Translations under genes and position numbers: made by a program | Origin: Leishmania martiniquensis | Taxonomy: Eukaryota; Euglenozoa; Kinetoplastea; Trypanosomatida; Trypanosomatidae | Reading direction: 5' to 3' | DNA: 64,000 nt | NCBI RefSeq assembly: GCF_017916325.1 | Contig: NC_090169.1 | Span: 167,501 to 231,500, forward strand | Notes under the pieces: generated by a model | The model's database searches: none | Told to the model about the DNA's origin: nothing | What the model saw: only the letters and a program-made list of their open reading frames with translations | Part shown: positions 32,301 to 41,651 of the stretch, one piece after another | Position numbering within the stretch: position 1 is the stretch's first letter | Layout of the letters: each line of letters starts with the position of its first letter

Positions 32301-33546
32301 CCTCACAGTCCTGCTCCAGTCCAGCCTGGATTACTGCAACGCGCTGTCGCGAAAAAGGCGCAGCGATTCGTCCGAGTCGCCGTCCTCTCCAAGCGAACTA
32401 CTATCTGTGGGGTCGTGGGACGTGGCGCCGCTGGTCCCGTTCGACTGCAGATTCGATAGCTACACGGACGGCACCTATGCGCTAATGGAGTCATCCGCGT
32501 CCGCCTTCTCCCCCGAAGCGAGTTCGCAGCGCAGCATCGGCAAAGGCTCGGCCTTCCCACACCCGCCACTGCCCGCGCCGGGTTCGCCGTCCGCACGAAA
32601 TCGACCTGCAGGATCACAGCCATCGGCGACGGAGACGAAACGACTCACTTGTTCGCCTGATGATCTGTACCGCAAGCGACGCTTCCTCGAGTTCCCGTTT
32701 GTCACCAACTCGGTCAAGACACTCATCGGGTGCAGCGGCAGCGTTCCGCTCCCGGCGTTTGTGCGGGGGCTGCCGTTGGTTGACCTTCAGGCCTTCCACT
32801 CGAAGCACCGCTGGCTTGCCGACCCGCCCCGGCACACCGGCAGCGCCGACCGCTGCTCAGAGACGAAGGGCATGTGGGCCTTCATGGCGCCTGGCTCCGA
32901 GATGCCCTTCGTGCGGCGCTACTTGACGCTGTTTGAGAAAGAATTCTGTGGGCGGGAGAAGATGTTGGAGGCGGACGCCGCGTTCTGGTCGCGACTGTTC
33001 TGCGAGAAGCGAACCACGCCAGTCTTCTCCGCCTTTGAGGAGGTGGAGACGGTGTACAATCCCAGCGACGCGCGGTCCTTCTGCGCCACCTCCCTCGAGT
33101 ACCGCAACCTCGGCAGCTCCGAAAGCGACAGCGACGGCGGCAGCTTCGAGGACGACGGCAAGCGGCACACCCAGAGTGTCGAAGTGTGGGCGCAGGAGAA
33201 GCCGGCACCCGAGTCCATTGTGGAGCAGCGCCGTGTCGAGCAGGAATTAGCATCCCTGCAGATCACCAAACGTATGACCGCAGAAGAAAAGAAGAAGGTT
33301 GCAGCCGCGCAAGCGGCCTTTCGAGCGATGCGATCCGCAGAACGGAAGGCTCGCACTGCACGGGAGAGGGCAGAAGCAGCCCGTCAGAAGGCAGAGGCGG
33401 CGAACGAGAACGCCAAGAGTGCCAAGGCGAGCTGCGAGAGGAGGAGCCTATCGAGGACTCGACTGACCAGCACAACCACGGCAGAGGAGCAGGTGGTGCA
33501 GGACCTCCAGCGCATGGAGGATCTTCGGAGGCTGGGGATGCGGTAG
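26317..33546 (+). CDS. Giant type I membrane protein with tandem Cys-marked ectodomain repeats
   Basis: A 2409-residue protein. Residues 1-30 form a signal peptide (Leu-rich core, cleavage likely after VGAA). The ectodomain (about 31-1760) is made of diverged units of about 85-110 residues. Each has a central Cys and a closing strand of the form (Y/F/V)-x-C-(V/A). I see closing cysteines near residues 115, 199, 286, 373, 466, 567, 653, 763, 864, 966, 1066, 1339, 1434, 1525, 1616 and 1725. Spacing and beta-rich composition suggest an immunoglobulin-like fold, which is inference. One transmembrane helix (about 1764-1787, AAGIAVGCVASGVALVFL) precedes an RRRR stop-transfer motif. The cytoplasmic tail of about 620 residues is acidic, then structured (2110-2260), then coiled coil (about 2310-2385, Ala/Glu/Arg/Lys). 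This layout would suit a flagellum or cell-body adhesion or cortical attachment protein, but I cannot name a family. Confidence 0.85.
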   Translation: MCARLAALMSGTPALLPLLLLSILSPASVGAAVTTDPAEPLLGVPFFATDAALPAGSKLFASSDGGCLSNITTVCVVRSQVSGSSFRNGTCIFTVDSAALQVKLTVPRSTVPVAYWCVGNPGGARQVGTLQMHKMEVTPDYVFNGEGSTLTFGSAVPVETTVGLYAESRCNAVIPGGGPSALTNARTVKFTPNADSNLLFICASTLSVTGSTTKTALANAVALATPYTIKPTEGVLHHTVHVAVPIVYSFFNLATDAHCLNWKQADQTTSIQESIAFRVTAPRGKYFFCAKVSRNSVYIPAKNTFTVLEYDVVPHTLYAGKATDMSFALNAAPVQAALEAALSTSSDCTAAGNWQSTWSNPMQWAAGHPGVYYACVRKKANTADVGYASVLIVTDPPVTFFSPAIPVRGVSMRATLTHANATDAFFVIGISALSNCQTLLSKATASPASGTSVSLAVPLDAPSSLHFCVSNPLVAEPAVQGEAVRYYKLQTLTPQPFSLQHAPLRVGLPVNITLDSTVSLAKGTTATLVRAVASQPPCGATDMPTLDVAGAAFVLGPVTFPEAGGWDVCVREPGADYVAVRRVTVYGDATVTPPGIVAGVEGTIALRGLPPAAEVFVTSATACSSEAIVLCKANTSSEGAATLTLTSDGVGTLLLCCYYPDTTTKAMLQAAGSVRSANPRVAPAVVALAAQRNGPQALYFVAAGAASLSGHAAYLLSDRSMCPSGATVPSAAIALPALAVATGSDTPYATIKLSAAMVGRRYLVCVNTDGSFVATGTVLVVLPAPLLTADPATLAAGVPATIRLLSTYTSAAQVDTYAVVHGSTDCTGDLDTVSVLARGTINHRTGVAMAFLVPQSTAPLARVRVCVAPKSSLLGGGAIGYAAAGDLDVSVFAPLSAYAQLQRPASSVTGWPVHTAALQYLVRCGSSKDACRAIPAGANAACAETIARYRVGGATQGVLAAPHGSYWLCQSATIGLVTGTVAANATIDVVDAFLMSADADLAQIRAYVPFSATIKGGPKGTSFYSVMVQPATVPCHVAAKESQTFVSSESTVIVNVSAIEPHVDVRFCVGPTTTSSRVEAARATLRPYMSPAYIFADTPTTITLPSRSAGTSALLSSSRTSPVPVQGGSKRPLSGGRVSFTIDGCGDNKDITELFYHEFHGAWSVMRGRMLLIRKASCIGGGGAASIQTAYAAPGVPITDVGVNMRFLAVAGISTTSSSTSPPGVGVLATGYVPAVNEDAAFYVWAHPIGEPQVLFTTAAPTLRVRNWAVEPAEALSRYNATIGAAPHTLVQISDAVPPDCSFFSESRQCDASLGEAADMGTPAQAAIYTATDVSGTVYVCTCRPQTGAPLAVAAFKSLLLPQVLRTSPAIVRSAAYAATLKTDGYVVQEATVFLSSNRCAGSLPLELTVVSTIAVLSVSFDTANLAKDVEDVDLCVRTPGGTGAAIASVPVASGSIWPTQFALGATAATIFMPLSRHTTFQLSATETECVDVAGMPTFTTDGDGYATVSLLGPGGDALPLGRYAVCAAKSTRAVAALETIEVVPAAHFSVRGSIFVVGVPSRMELEQDLRAADLIAGFSTTATCSSVTPDHGTWTALSSTAIEVRANAVKRAGVFLCAQVPANGSIVALPHVLASPRHITFLEREMALPTGNWNTCTDYWVDHCHPPGGDGSTAADVLTVVRGGCCDPAAQAAAVGSASMASGTCRLRIDAAKVAAHPAGTSFSVCAWNPENRSACATLHTVAVTTNCTLSTVGGGSRLSKGAAAGIAVGCVASGVALVFLACLMWRRRRARENSKSMVSDGEDPCSSEGTGAGGAWEERQPHELLWAQLGNTATDATRSEELVQVGGAMPTTQLSDSMAATTDAEAPLDLAPNCMDVWPEVINKYYRFLDGSDVDYDTVSLIPGEGEPCGMDEELEAMLAVPPASALTAELEARRQAELRFVADRNARLLVVQEERRRMEEEDPIMLKMIILQEREEWMRAALEGHYRRADYNLTVLLQSSLDYCNALSRKRRSDSSESPSSPSELLSVGSWDVAPLVPFDCRFDSYTDGTYALMESSASAFSPEASSQRSIGKGSAFPHPPLPAPGSPSARNRPAGSQPSATETKRLTCSPDDLYRKRRFLEFPFVTNSVKTLIGCSGSVPLPAFVRGLPLVDLQAFHSKHRWLADPPRHTGSADRCSETKGMWAFMAPGSEMPFVRRYLTLFEKEFCGREKMLEADAAFWSRLFCEKRTTPVFSAFEEVETVYNPSDARSFCATSLEYRNLGSSESDSDGGSFEDDGKRHTQSVEVWAQEKPAPESIVEQRRVEQELASLQITKRMTAEEKKKVAAAQAAFRAMRSAERKARTARERAEAARQKAEAANENAKSAKASCERRSLSRTRLTSTTTAEEQVVQDLQRMEDLRRLGMR

Positions 33547-35430
33547 GGACGGAAGTGTGTCAGCGGCATTGGCGAAGCTGCCAGCGTGGCGTGAAGACCT
33601 AATTTCACGGCGTCTCTCGCCCGCAGCATTCGTGCATCGTTCGTCCGCTCTGCTTTCACGCAGGCGCCCAGGCCACCTGACCCTGCCCCCTCCTCCCCTT
33701 TTACGCATGCGTGTAGGATAGCAATACACGTACATGCAGACGTCCAGTACGCTCATGTATGAGCTACACGGCGGGCGGCTGTGTCAAGTAGCATTTCCCA
33801 CACCGCGTCATGTGGTATGCTGTTTCCTTTCTGTGCCGCCTCTGCAGGCCGGCGCTCTGCCCTTTTCTGTTTGCCGTCATCGGCGCCATTCTCTGCCGCC
33901 CCTTGCCCCTCTGGGTTGAGATTCACTGCTGGATACCGGGCCCCTTTCACCTCTCCTCCCCACTCCCCACACGCACACACAAGCACACATCCTTTTGGCG
34001 GCGCTGTCACGCTGCTGCTGCTGCTGTTGACGGTGATAATATTCCGTTACTTGTTCGCATTCAGAGGGAGAGGGGGGGGCGCAGCTGCACACCATCGCGC
34101 GTGCATCAGCGCTCGCCGCTCGTCTTTAGCGGCGCCCCCTCCCCTTCTCCTCCTCCTGCGTCTCCGCCCCATCCGCCGCCGTCGCTTTTCGCTTCCTTTG
34201 CATGTCGCCTTCGAAGCAGCGCTGACGTGCTGCGCCCCTTTCGTTTCACCCTTTTTCTTTCCATAAATGTGTCGATTTCCTCTGTGAGTGCCGCGTGAGA
34301 TACGATGCCGAAGCGGGAACTACGCGTTCTCTTCACCTCGTGCGCATCGCCGCGCACCTCCTCACAGGCTCTACCCTTCTGTTGAAGAAAAAAAATCTCC
34401 CTTTCACCTTCGTAGACACCTCTTGGTCAGTCGATGCCGCATTGGCCCACCGCACCACACCAAACAGTATGGCAGGCGCTCCAGGGATTGTTAGCGGCTA
34501 TTGTGCCGCTTCCTGCCGCTGCTGTTGCGTATGCCGATGGTGCCTTGTCTGCCCTAGGCATCTGTGCATGTACGTGTGTGTGTGCGCGCGCGCTTCGATG
34601 TCGATCTCTCTCCTTGATAGTTGTGCTTGATTCGGCATTCTTTTTTTCCCCTCCCCTCTCAGCTTCTTTATCAGCCACGCTGTGGCGCATTCTACATTCC
34701 CCATCCTATCCCTCCTCCTCGTAATGTATCACTTTTGTGTAACCCCTCCCTCTCGCCCGACACATTATTTTTTTCTTGCGCCAATGCCTTCTAATTGTAC
34801 GTGTGCATCTCCGCTAAGCCTATGCGTTTCTTTTTCAGCATCTGCCTGTGCGCCCCTTCCCTCTGCTCTGGTGTGTGTTCGTCAACGCCCAGTGCGAGAC
34901 GACTATGCTGGGCGCGGGTGTGTGTTCCGGTCACAGAAGAGGGGTTCAGGGCGTGAAAGGAGCGGCATGCGCAGAGACACAGCCCAGCACACCCTCTCCC
35001 TCTCATGGCCTCCTCTCCGCCTGTTTGTTTACTCCATAGCGTCTCACGCCTCGCGCCTCACCGTGGGCTGGGCCCTTCCCTTTTCTTCCCCTCCCCCCTC
35101 CCGGCACTCTGTTGGACTCGCGAGCGCAAATTCGTCGACACGTGTTTGCGGCGTACGTGTGTGGTTGGCAGACGCGTATCCATTGCTGTTCGCCCTCTGC
35201 CGCTCCTCTCCTTCTGTGTGTGTGTGTGTGTTGTCGTGCCTTTTTCTTTTCTGAGAAAGGGGTGGCGGGCGGCGTTCCCTTGAGAGGGTCGATGGCCTTC
35301 TGTGCATATGTGTGTGTGTGTTGGGGGGGAGTCAGTGCGGTCTGTGCTTGAGATGTGCCTCATGTTTGCCCACAGCTGTGGTGGCTTGCATACCTTTGGT
35401 CATGTTACTGTTAGGAATTCTCCCCCTCAA

Positions 35431-35447
35431 CATATATATATATATAT
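35431..35447. repeat. TA microsatellite
   Basis: An alternating TA run within the long spacer downstream of the surface-protein gene. Confidence 0.8.
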
Positions 35448-35875
35448 CTGCACTGGCACGCACACATGACACGCATTCCTGCTTTGTGTTGTTGTCTCTC
35501 CAGTTTTATTCCTTTCACGCATGTCTTCTGTCTCTCTCTCTCCTCCTCCCCAGACATTCTTTTCGTGTGATTATTGCCGCTCCGCCGGGAAGACGCCGCT
35601 TCACTGCGTGCATGCGTGTACGAGTGACGCATGAAGGCACCGGCGAAGGTGCCTGTGCGTCTTTTCCCCCTTCTTTCATCTTTGGAGCGTGTCCGCATGG
35701 CCTCCCGTGCCTCCATGCTGTCTCGTATGTGTGTGTGCTGGTGAGATACATGCTCGCGCCTCGTCGCCCTTTCTCTCTTTCTAAGTGGCTGTTACCCGTC
35801 ATTGCCCGCCCACCCCCGCCCCACACACGCACACTCACACAACGCAGGCTCTCCTCCATCTCGCCCCCGTAATGC

Positions 35876-36340
35876 GAAGCGTTGCACACTGCCATGCGGC
35901 ATTGCTGGGAAGACGAGTTCGCGTGTATACTTGCGGTGGTGTGTAGGCTCCTTGCCCTTGTGCAGCCGGTGCAGGCACAGGTCGAGAGGGGCAGGGCCGC
36001 CGCCATGGATTGCTAGGGAGACCAAGAGGGTCTTTCGTGGAGCAGTAATACCAATGGCCCCCGTAGCTGAACCGAAGAGAGGGACAAAAATGGAGATGGT
36101 GGAGTGCAACGAGCGGGCGAGGGCTTCTGTGTTTTACTACTAATAACGTGCACGACCGATGTGCCTCACTCTGTGTAGGTCAGCAATGCTAAAGGCATCT
36201 CTCCCCCACCCCCTTCAGCACTCTTCTGTCTTGTAGTCCACAGCTGCGCCATGGTCGCTTGCGGCGAGCGCTGCCGGCAACTGCACGGAAAGACGAAGGC
36301 AATATACATTACCTGGAGCACACGTGCATTGCATTCATGA
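35876..36340. repeat. Possible degenerate dispersed element (SIDER/DIRE-like?)
   Basis: This stretch lacks the C/T bias of the surrounding spacer, is purine/pyrimidine balanced and carries no sustained open frame. It resembles retroposon-derived UTR sequence in texture, including a segment around 36150-36200. I cannot match it to a consensus from memory, so family and orientation are open. Confidence 0.25.
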
Positions 36341-36650
36341 CCGTATCGCCTACTCCTTTCCTTATAGAGCCCGTCGGCAGATATTCGTGTGTGCCCTTCT
36401 TCTACAATGGTAAAGGAGCGGTGCTCGCGCGCGCGGGGGGGCGTCCGTGCGCGCTTTCAGGGTCGCTTCTCCGTATCGTGTTTTTGTTCCTCTTCAATCT
36501 CAACCGGCTTCAGTGTGTCTCTCCCTCTCCCTTCCCCTCCTCTCCCCCCAACACCACCACCCCTCCTCACCTCCTCGCTGCTGTTCATCTCTCGTTTTCG
36601 ACTCCCTCCTGCATTCTGTGGATGTGCACTAACGTCCACCTCTCTCTCTT

Positions 36651-36667
36651 GTGTGTGTGTGTGTGTG
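36651..36667. repeat. GT microsatellite
   Basis: A GT dinucleotide run in the long spacer; a second shorter one follows near 36693-36711. Confidence 0.8.
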
Positions 36668-37382
36668 AACAGCTGAAGACATTTTCTTTCTGTGTATGTG
36701 TGTGTGTGTGGCGGCAGTGACGTTATCGATTTCCCTTTTGTTTCTGTTCCGCAGCTCGTAAGGAGCAGTCGGGGGCAGCGCATGTGAAGTCAAAAAAAAA
36801 AGCGGAGAGGAGACCGCCAGCGAGTGTCGTCCTCCAGTGCCCCAGCAATCATACGTGGGGAAAGGCCCGCAGCCACCCACGCACACGCACCGGAAGCGCT
36901 ATCGTTTCTTTGACCGCACTTTGTGTGTGTGTGTGCCAGGAACGATTATGCGTGTGGGTGAGTCACGTTCACGCACGTGCCCTTCATCCCCACCCGTTGC
37001 CGTAGCTGCCACCACCACCACCACAATCCCTGTGTACTCTTCTCACACTGCTTTTTTTCACTCCTGCTTGGGTCGTGTCTGTGTCTCGGCCTACCGCATG
37101 CATCTCGATACAAACTTCGCAGGTCACTTTTTTTTCGCTTCTCGATAAGCGTTTTCTTGCCTATGCACTAAGACGTGGCGCTGCTGCAAGCAACAGAGCA
37201 CCCAGACACAGGGGAGAGAAACAGAAAAGACACGGAGATCTTGATCCCGCGCGCGAAGCCGCTCCACATTCACCACAACAACCACCATCACCACCCGGCG
37301 CCTGTGGCAAGCACGAGAAGAACGCGTGTCAGAGTGCGCTGTTCAGCCCTTGTGCACCACGCAAGAAGGGTACGCACAGCAC

Positions 37383-37429
37383 CCCCCCATCCCTTGTCTC
37401 CTCTCGTGCGCTGGCCTCTTTGCCATTAG
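37383..37429 (+). promoter_or_regulatory. Candidate spliced-leader acceptor for POC1
   Basis: A C/T-rich tract is followed by CATTAG, AG at 37428-37429, 100 nt before ATG 37529. Prediction only. Confidence 0.35.
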
Positions 37430-37528
37430 CCTCGCCGGAGTGCTGCAGTGCTGCTGATCCGACTCGCTGAGCATAAGTCAGCCCTCTACCCATAGACACC
37501 CCACTTAGACTTGCCCTCGTTGCATCCA

Positions 37529-39637
37529 ATGCCGTACAGCGCGTATCAAGTTGCGCGGCCTACCGACCCGTTCCGGCCCATGCTGGAGATGTGCTTCCGC
37601 GGGCATCGCCAGGGTGTGTGCAGTGTCCACTTTCAACCGCCGCCATCGCCGTCTCTGTTCATTCCTAAAGTGGTGTCCGGAGGCGCGGATGGGGCGGTCA
37701 TGCTGTGGGACACTAAGTCCACCACCCGCACCATGCGATTCGTGGGGCATCGTGGCCCAGTGCTCGCTGTCAGTTGCAGCCCGCGCGCGAACCTGCTCGC
37801 GAGCGGTGGCCATGATGGATACGTGCGACTGTGGATCCCGAACACGCGGCGAACAGCGGCGACCTACGGCCTTCACGCTGAGCCGGCAGACGACCGCAAC
37901 TCATGCGGTTGGCGCGGTCACACCGGCGCAACCCGCGCCGTCGTCTTCGCTCAGGACGGCTCAGATTACCTCTACACCGCTGGCAATGACAAGGCAGTGA
38001 AGTGCTGGGACCTCAACTACGCCTCGAGCAGCCACCACATAGGCGTTGGCCCGGGGAACAAGTTTGCCGGCAGCTTCGCGCCCCTGTCGTCTACGGGGCC
38101 GCATGGCACGGGACACATGAACTGGGTGCGCACCGTGGCTGTGCAGAGCGCCTACACATCGTCCAGCTTCTTTCACTACATCGCTAGTGGTGGTGACGAT
38201 CACGTCATATGCGTCTGGGAAACGCGCTCTCGAGCTCCGGTGCACGTCCTATTTGATTGCAACGCCAGTGTGCATTCACTAAGCTTTCACCCAGACGGCT
38301 ACGTGCTGGCGAGCGGCGATGCTAACGGCGCCATCAATCTCTTCGACCTGCGACGCACCTCGTCCTCACCTTCGGCTGCCGCCAGCGGGGGCGGCTCGAC
38401 AGCACAGCGGCGCTTCTCGAGCCTCCTTCAGCACTACAAAGGTGCGCACCCCGGCGGGGTACAGTGCGTCGACTTCTCCCCCAACGGTGGCTGGCTGCTC
38501 TCGTCCGGCAATGACAGCAATGCGAAGCTGTGGGATGTGAAGCAGGTGTACCTCTACTGTACCCTGCAAGGGCACGAGGGACCTGTCAAGTCGTGCCACT
38601 TCTCAGAAGACAGCCGCTGGTTCGCCACGGGCGGCAGCAGTGACAAAACCGTCCTCGTATGGCGCAGTGGCTTGGCGGCAACGGTAGCAGTGAGCGGCTC
38701 TACTGCCCAGGCCGCACTCGTTGTCGGAGAAGAGGACGCAGCTCCGCCCGCACCGGTGCCCCCGCCCAGCGTTTCATTTTCTACAGACGCCCCCGCACTG
38801 CGGTTCTCCTCCTCGATGGCACAAGCCTCCCGCGACGCGACGCGGGGACGCAAGCTGCGAGAAGACTCGCTCCCCGCACACGGTGAGGCGGAGGGCTCCC
38901 CAAAGACGTCGACATCTCCATCTACGAGCAACGGGTCCGCAAGCCGTTGCAGAGGCGGCAGTAGCGGCCCCAGCCTCAGCAGCCGAGTCGCTGCCACTGC
39001 CGCTGCGTCACTGGGCCGTCCGCCTCTCTCCCTCTCCCAAGCAAAGACGGCGCCGACTGGCACGCCTGCCGAGTCCCTCTCGCACGGGATGGAGAACGGA
39101 TCCACTGCAAAAGTGTCGGGGTGCGAAGTTGCCGAAGAAGAGAGCCCTGCCGCCGCCCGCGAGCGCAGCTTCGAGCGCAGCGAGCACCGGTACACCTACC
39201 TCGCCGCGCGAGTCCCCGGTAACGGCCACTCACCGCAGCCGCCGGTTACCGAGCGCGACACAATGTGCTGTGGCCCTAACGCCCTCGGCGAAGAAGATGA
39301 AACGCTACTGGCTAGCGTAGATGGCACTGCTCAAGGCGATGTGGCTGCAGAAGAGCGAGAGCAGGAGGCGCTGGTGGCGCAGGAGCGCGCCTACCAGCGA
39401 CTGCAGGAGGAGCGCATCATCCGACAGCGTCTCGCGAACCTCGAAGAGGCGCTGGCGTCTCTGGCGGCGTACATGCAGAAGCAATACCAGCAGCAAGCAA
39501 AGGAGATGCACGAGACGCGAGTGGCCAGTAAGGCGCAGGCAGAAAAGTACGACGCCGATCTCGCAGACCTGAAGCGCTTGATCGCGCAGCTTGCTGCCCC
39601 TGCTGCCGACAAGATTGGTGCGAGCGGCACAGGTTGA
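37529..39637 (+). CDS. POC1: POC1 centriole/basal-body WD40 protein
   Basis: A 702-residue protein with an N-terminal WD40 propeller (about 15-375) and a C-terminal coiled coil (about 610-690). The blades are readable: FRGHRQGVCSVHF...GADGAVMLWD; FVGHRGPVLAVSCSP...GGHDGYVRLW; WRGHTGATRAVVF...GNDKAVKCWD; then GDDHVICVWE, GDANGAINLFD, GNDSNAKLWD and LQGHEGPVKSCHF...SSDKTVLVW. The order of a propeller, a long Ser/Pro/Ala-rich linker and a short C-terminal coiled coil (QRLANLEEALASLAAYM region) is the POC1 plan. POC1 stabilises the inner junction of triplet microtubules in centrioles and basal bodies. Insertions between blades 3 and 4 and between blades 5 and 6 lengthen the propeller. ATG 37529 is the first in-frame ATG; homology begins within 25 residues. 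Another WD40 protein cannot be fully excluded. Confidence 0.8.
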   Translation: MPYSAYQVARPTDPFRPMLEMCFRGHRQGVCSVHFQPPPSPSLFIPKVVSGGADGAVMLWDTKSTTRTMRFVGHRGPVLAVSCSPRANLLASGGHDGYVRLWIPNTRRTAATYGLHAEPADDRNSCGWRGHTGATRAVVFAQDGSDYLYTAGNDKAVKCWDLNYASSSHHIGVGPGNKFAGSFAPLSSTGPHGTGHMNWVRTVAVQSAYTSSSFFHYIASGGDDHVICVWETRSRAPVHVLFDCNASVHSLSFHPDGYVLASGDANGAINLFDLRRTSSSPSAAASGGGSTAQRRFSSLLQHYKGAHPGGVQCVDFSPNGGWLLSSGNDSNAKLWDVKQVYLYCTLQGHEGPVKSCHFSEDSRWFATGGSSDKTVLVWRSGLAATVAVSGSTAQAALVVGEEDAAPPAPVPPPSVSFSTDAPALRFSSSMAQASRDATRGRKLREDSLPAHGEAEGSPKTSTSPSTSNGSASRCRGGSSGPSLSSRVAATAAASLGRPPLSLSQAKTAPTGTPAESLSHGMENGSTAKVSGCEVAEEESPAAARERSFERSEHRYTYLAARVPGNGHSPQPPVTERDTMCCGPNALGEEDETLLASVDGTAQGDVAAEEREQEALVAQERAYQRLQEERIIRQRLANLEEALASLAAYMQKQYQQQAKEMHETRVASKAQAEKYDADLADLKRLIAQLAAPAADKIGASGTG

Positions 39638-40471
39638 CGACTTCAATGGGGGAGTGCGTGCAGCGACTCACTTGGAAGATGGCCATGAGCTGCCGGCGCG
39701 GCTGCTTGCATGGCCGGCTCCGCTATTGATGATTCTTGGCCTTCGTCGCCGCAACAACGCCACCGCTCTTCCTTTTCAGCGGTTGACCTCTTCCGGAGGC
39801 TGTCGAGTCAGCCAGGTTGCTTACATCGAGCGGCCGGCGCGGCTGCGCGGCTTTGGAAACGTGGGTGGCGCGCCTTTGGCTTTAGCCCTCACGCTCCTCC
39901 ACCACCGCCACCACACGCCCTGTCCTCTTATCCTCATCCTTTGCCGCCGTCACCTTGGTGGGTGAGGCGACGGCTCATGTGTACCTGGCGCATTCCCTCG
40001 CTTCCCCATCGCCCCCCCCGACCCCTCCTTCCGTCACGCACCACTCCCAGTGCCACCGGTGTCGCTCTGGCGTCGCTGTCTCATCAGGACAACACCAAGT
40101 TCACGTCCGAGCGCGAACGAGCGACGAAAACAGCACAATACGAAGAAGAAAGCTCGGCACGCTGATGTCACTCGTGGTGACTTTCTCCATGCGTGAGGCC
40201 CCTCCCCAAATGCACGACTTCAGGCGCGCTGCAGTGGAGGGAGGACATTAAGGCGGAAGAAAGGGGGCTCATGGTGAGCTCTCGCACCAGCCGTCTGCGC
40301 ACCTTGGCCCTCTGCGACGTACTCGCCGCCACCGCCACAGACACACACACAAGAGAGAGGGAGAGAGAGGCTGCACTCCTCGAATAACGAAAATGCGCTC
40401 TTGCAGTGATGGCCTCTCTCCCTCTCTTTCTTGCCTCTCCTCCTCCTCGTACAGCCTAGGCGAGTGCAGAT

Positions 40472-41240
40472 GAACGACTTCGAAGTTGGAAAGTCGGTGG
40501 CCTGCTGCGAGGCCCAGAAGTTCGGGGGCATCTCTGCGGGGACACAGTCAGCTGACCCTTTAGCAACCTCATCAGACCAGCGCAGCTCGCCAACGTGCTG
40601 TTGGGCATACTGAACATGAAAAGCAGCGCCTTCGCCCCGGACACGCTTCTCCGCCCGAGCAAGGTGCTGCGCGAGACGGGGTATGACGGCTTCCAGAAGG
40701 AGGGACAGCTGTTTACGTACGCACGTGTGGTGCGAAGGGCGTCGTCACATACCACAGACCTCTCGGCGGCGAGCTCGGCCGCCGCTTGACTGAAAAAGTG
40801 CTCTGCAAGGCGGAGCGTCTTCCGGAGACGGCTTTCCACAGAAACATGTCAACGATGTCAGCAGGATTCAGAGCCACCGCGGGCACCTCGGGTGTCTCGG
40901 GAAACTTGGGCGGCACCTGTAGCTCTTCCGTGTATGCACCAACAGCAAGCAGGTGTCCATAGATTATGGACTCGATGTCCGCGATGCTGGACATTGCACC
41001 TTGCTACTCTTACGGCGAGCTTGGACCTCCTGGCCGTTCTTACTGGTGAGATGCCCACAGCAATCGAATGGCCTCAGCATCGGCGCGAGACGGTCACCAT
41101 TCGCTCCACCTCTAACAGCGGCTCTGCCGGGAGGCCCGGGAGCCACCCTGGCGGCGCTGGTGAAACGTCGCTACCGTCATTCACTTACGCAACCGTGACT
41201 GCCGTGGGGGCGTCTCGTTGCTCAGCATACGCTGCTCAGT
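40472..41240 (+). pseudogene. Possible decayed protein gene, unidentified
   Basis: This interval has protein-like, GC3-rich reading on the + strand but no single open frame. A frame from ATG 40472 (MNDFEVGKSVACCEAQKFGG) runs to about 40610. Another frame from about 40570 reads IRPAQLANVLLGILNMKSSA then LLRPSKVLRETGYDGFQKEG. A third continues from about 40930 to 41198 (including VSIDYGLDVRDAG). About 80% of codons in the second segment end in G or C, as in real genes here, unlike the flanking spacer. The - strand also has protein-like frames (40456-40839, 40713-40994), so strand is not certain. I do not recognise the family. Confidence 0.35.
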
Positions 41241-41621
41241 GAAACGCAACAGCGGTGGCACGAGAACCGGTTCGAGCAGGTGGTCCGCACACGAAAGGGT
41301 GGAGAGGGTGGGGAGCAGAGGCCCCGGTACTTCTATGGCAAAGAGAGGCACGCCATGAATGCGTGCCTCTCGCGTGCGTTGTCTCGTCTCGAACGCACGC
41401 ACACACGAAAATGAAAAGCGACCGGAAAGAGGAGGGCGGGTGGGTGTAGGTGGGCGCCATGAGAACAAGCGCAACACATTGGTGCATTCTAACCCTCCTC
41501 CACGTCAACGCTGCCGGAGGACTTGGGACAGCACACGCGTACAATCCTCTTCCGCGGCTCCCACGAATCCGCTCCCCCACCCCCTCCTCTCCCTCTTCTC
41601 TCCCGCTTGTCCTCTCGGACA

Positions 41622-41651
41622 GGTGTGTGTCTGTGTGTGTGTGTGTGTGTA
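41622..41651. repeat. GT microsatellite
   Basis: A GT run with one C interruption, followed by a G-rich stretch. Confidence 0.85.

Larger units (their letters stand above)
33547..37528 (+). other. Gene-free region of 4 kb with microsatellites
   Basis: No convincing gene in nearly 4 kb. Much of it is T/C-rich with GT runs (for example 35217-35230, 36651-36667) and a TA run (35431-35447). A block at about 35876-36340 differs in composition and is listed separately as a possible repeat element. The remainder is probably a long 3'UTR of the surface-protein mRNA plus the POC1 5' region. Open frames of 100-190 codons exist but are pyrimidine-derived low complexity. Confidence 0.5.

Noticed and set aside
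33734..36143. Several 60-190-codon + frames in the spacer after the surface-protein gene
   Set aside because: They are Ser/Leu/Pro/Cys-rich translations of C/T and GT tracts, overlap one another in different frames and have no recognisable domain.
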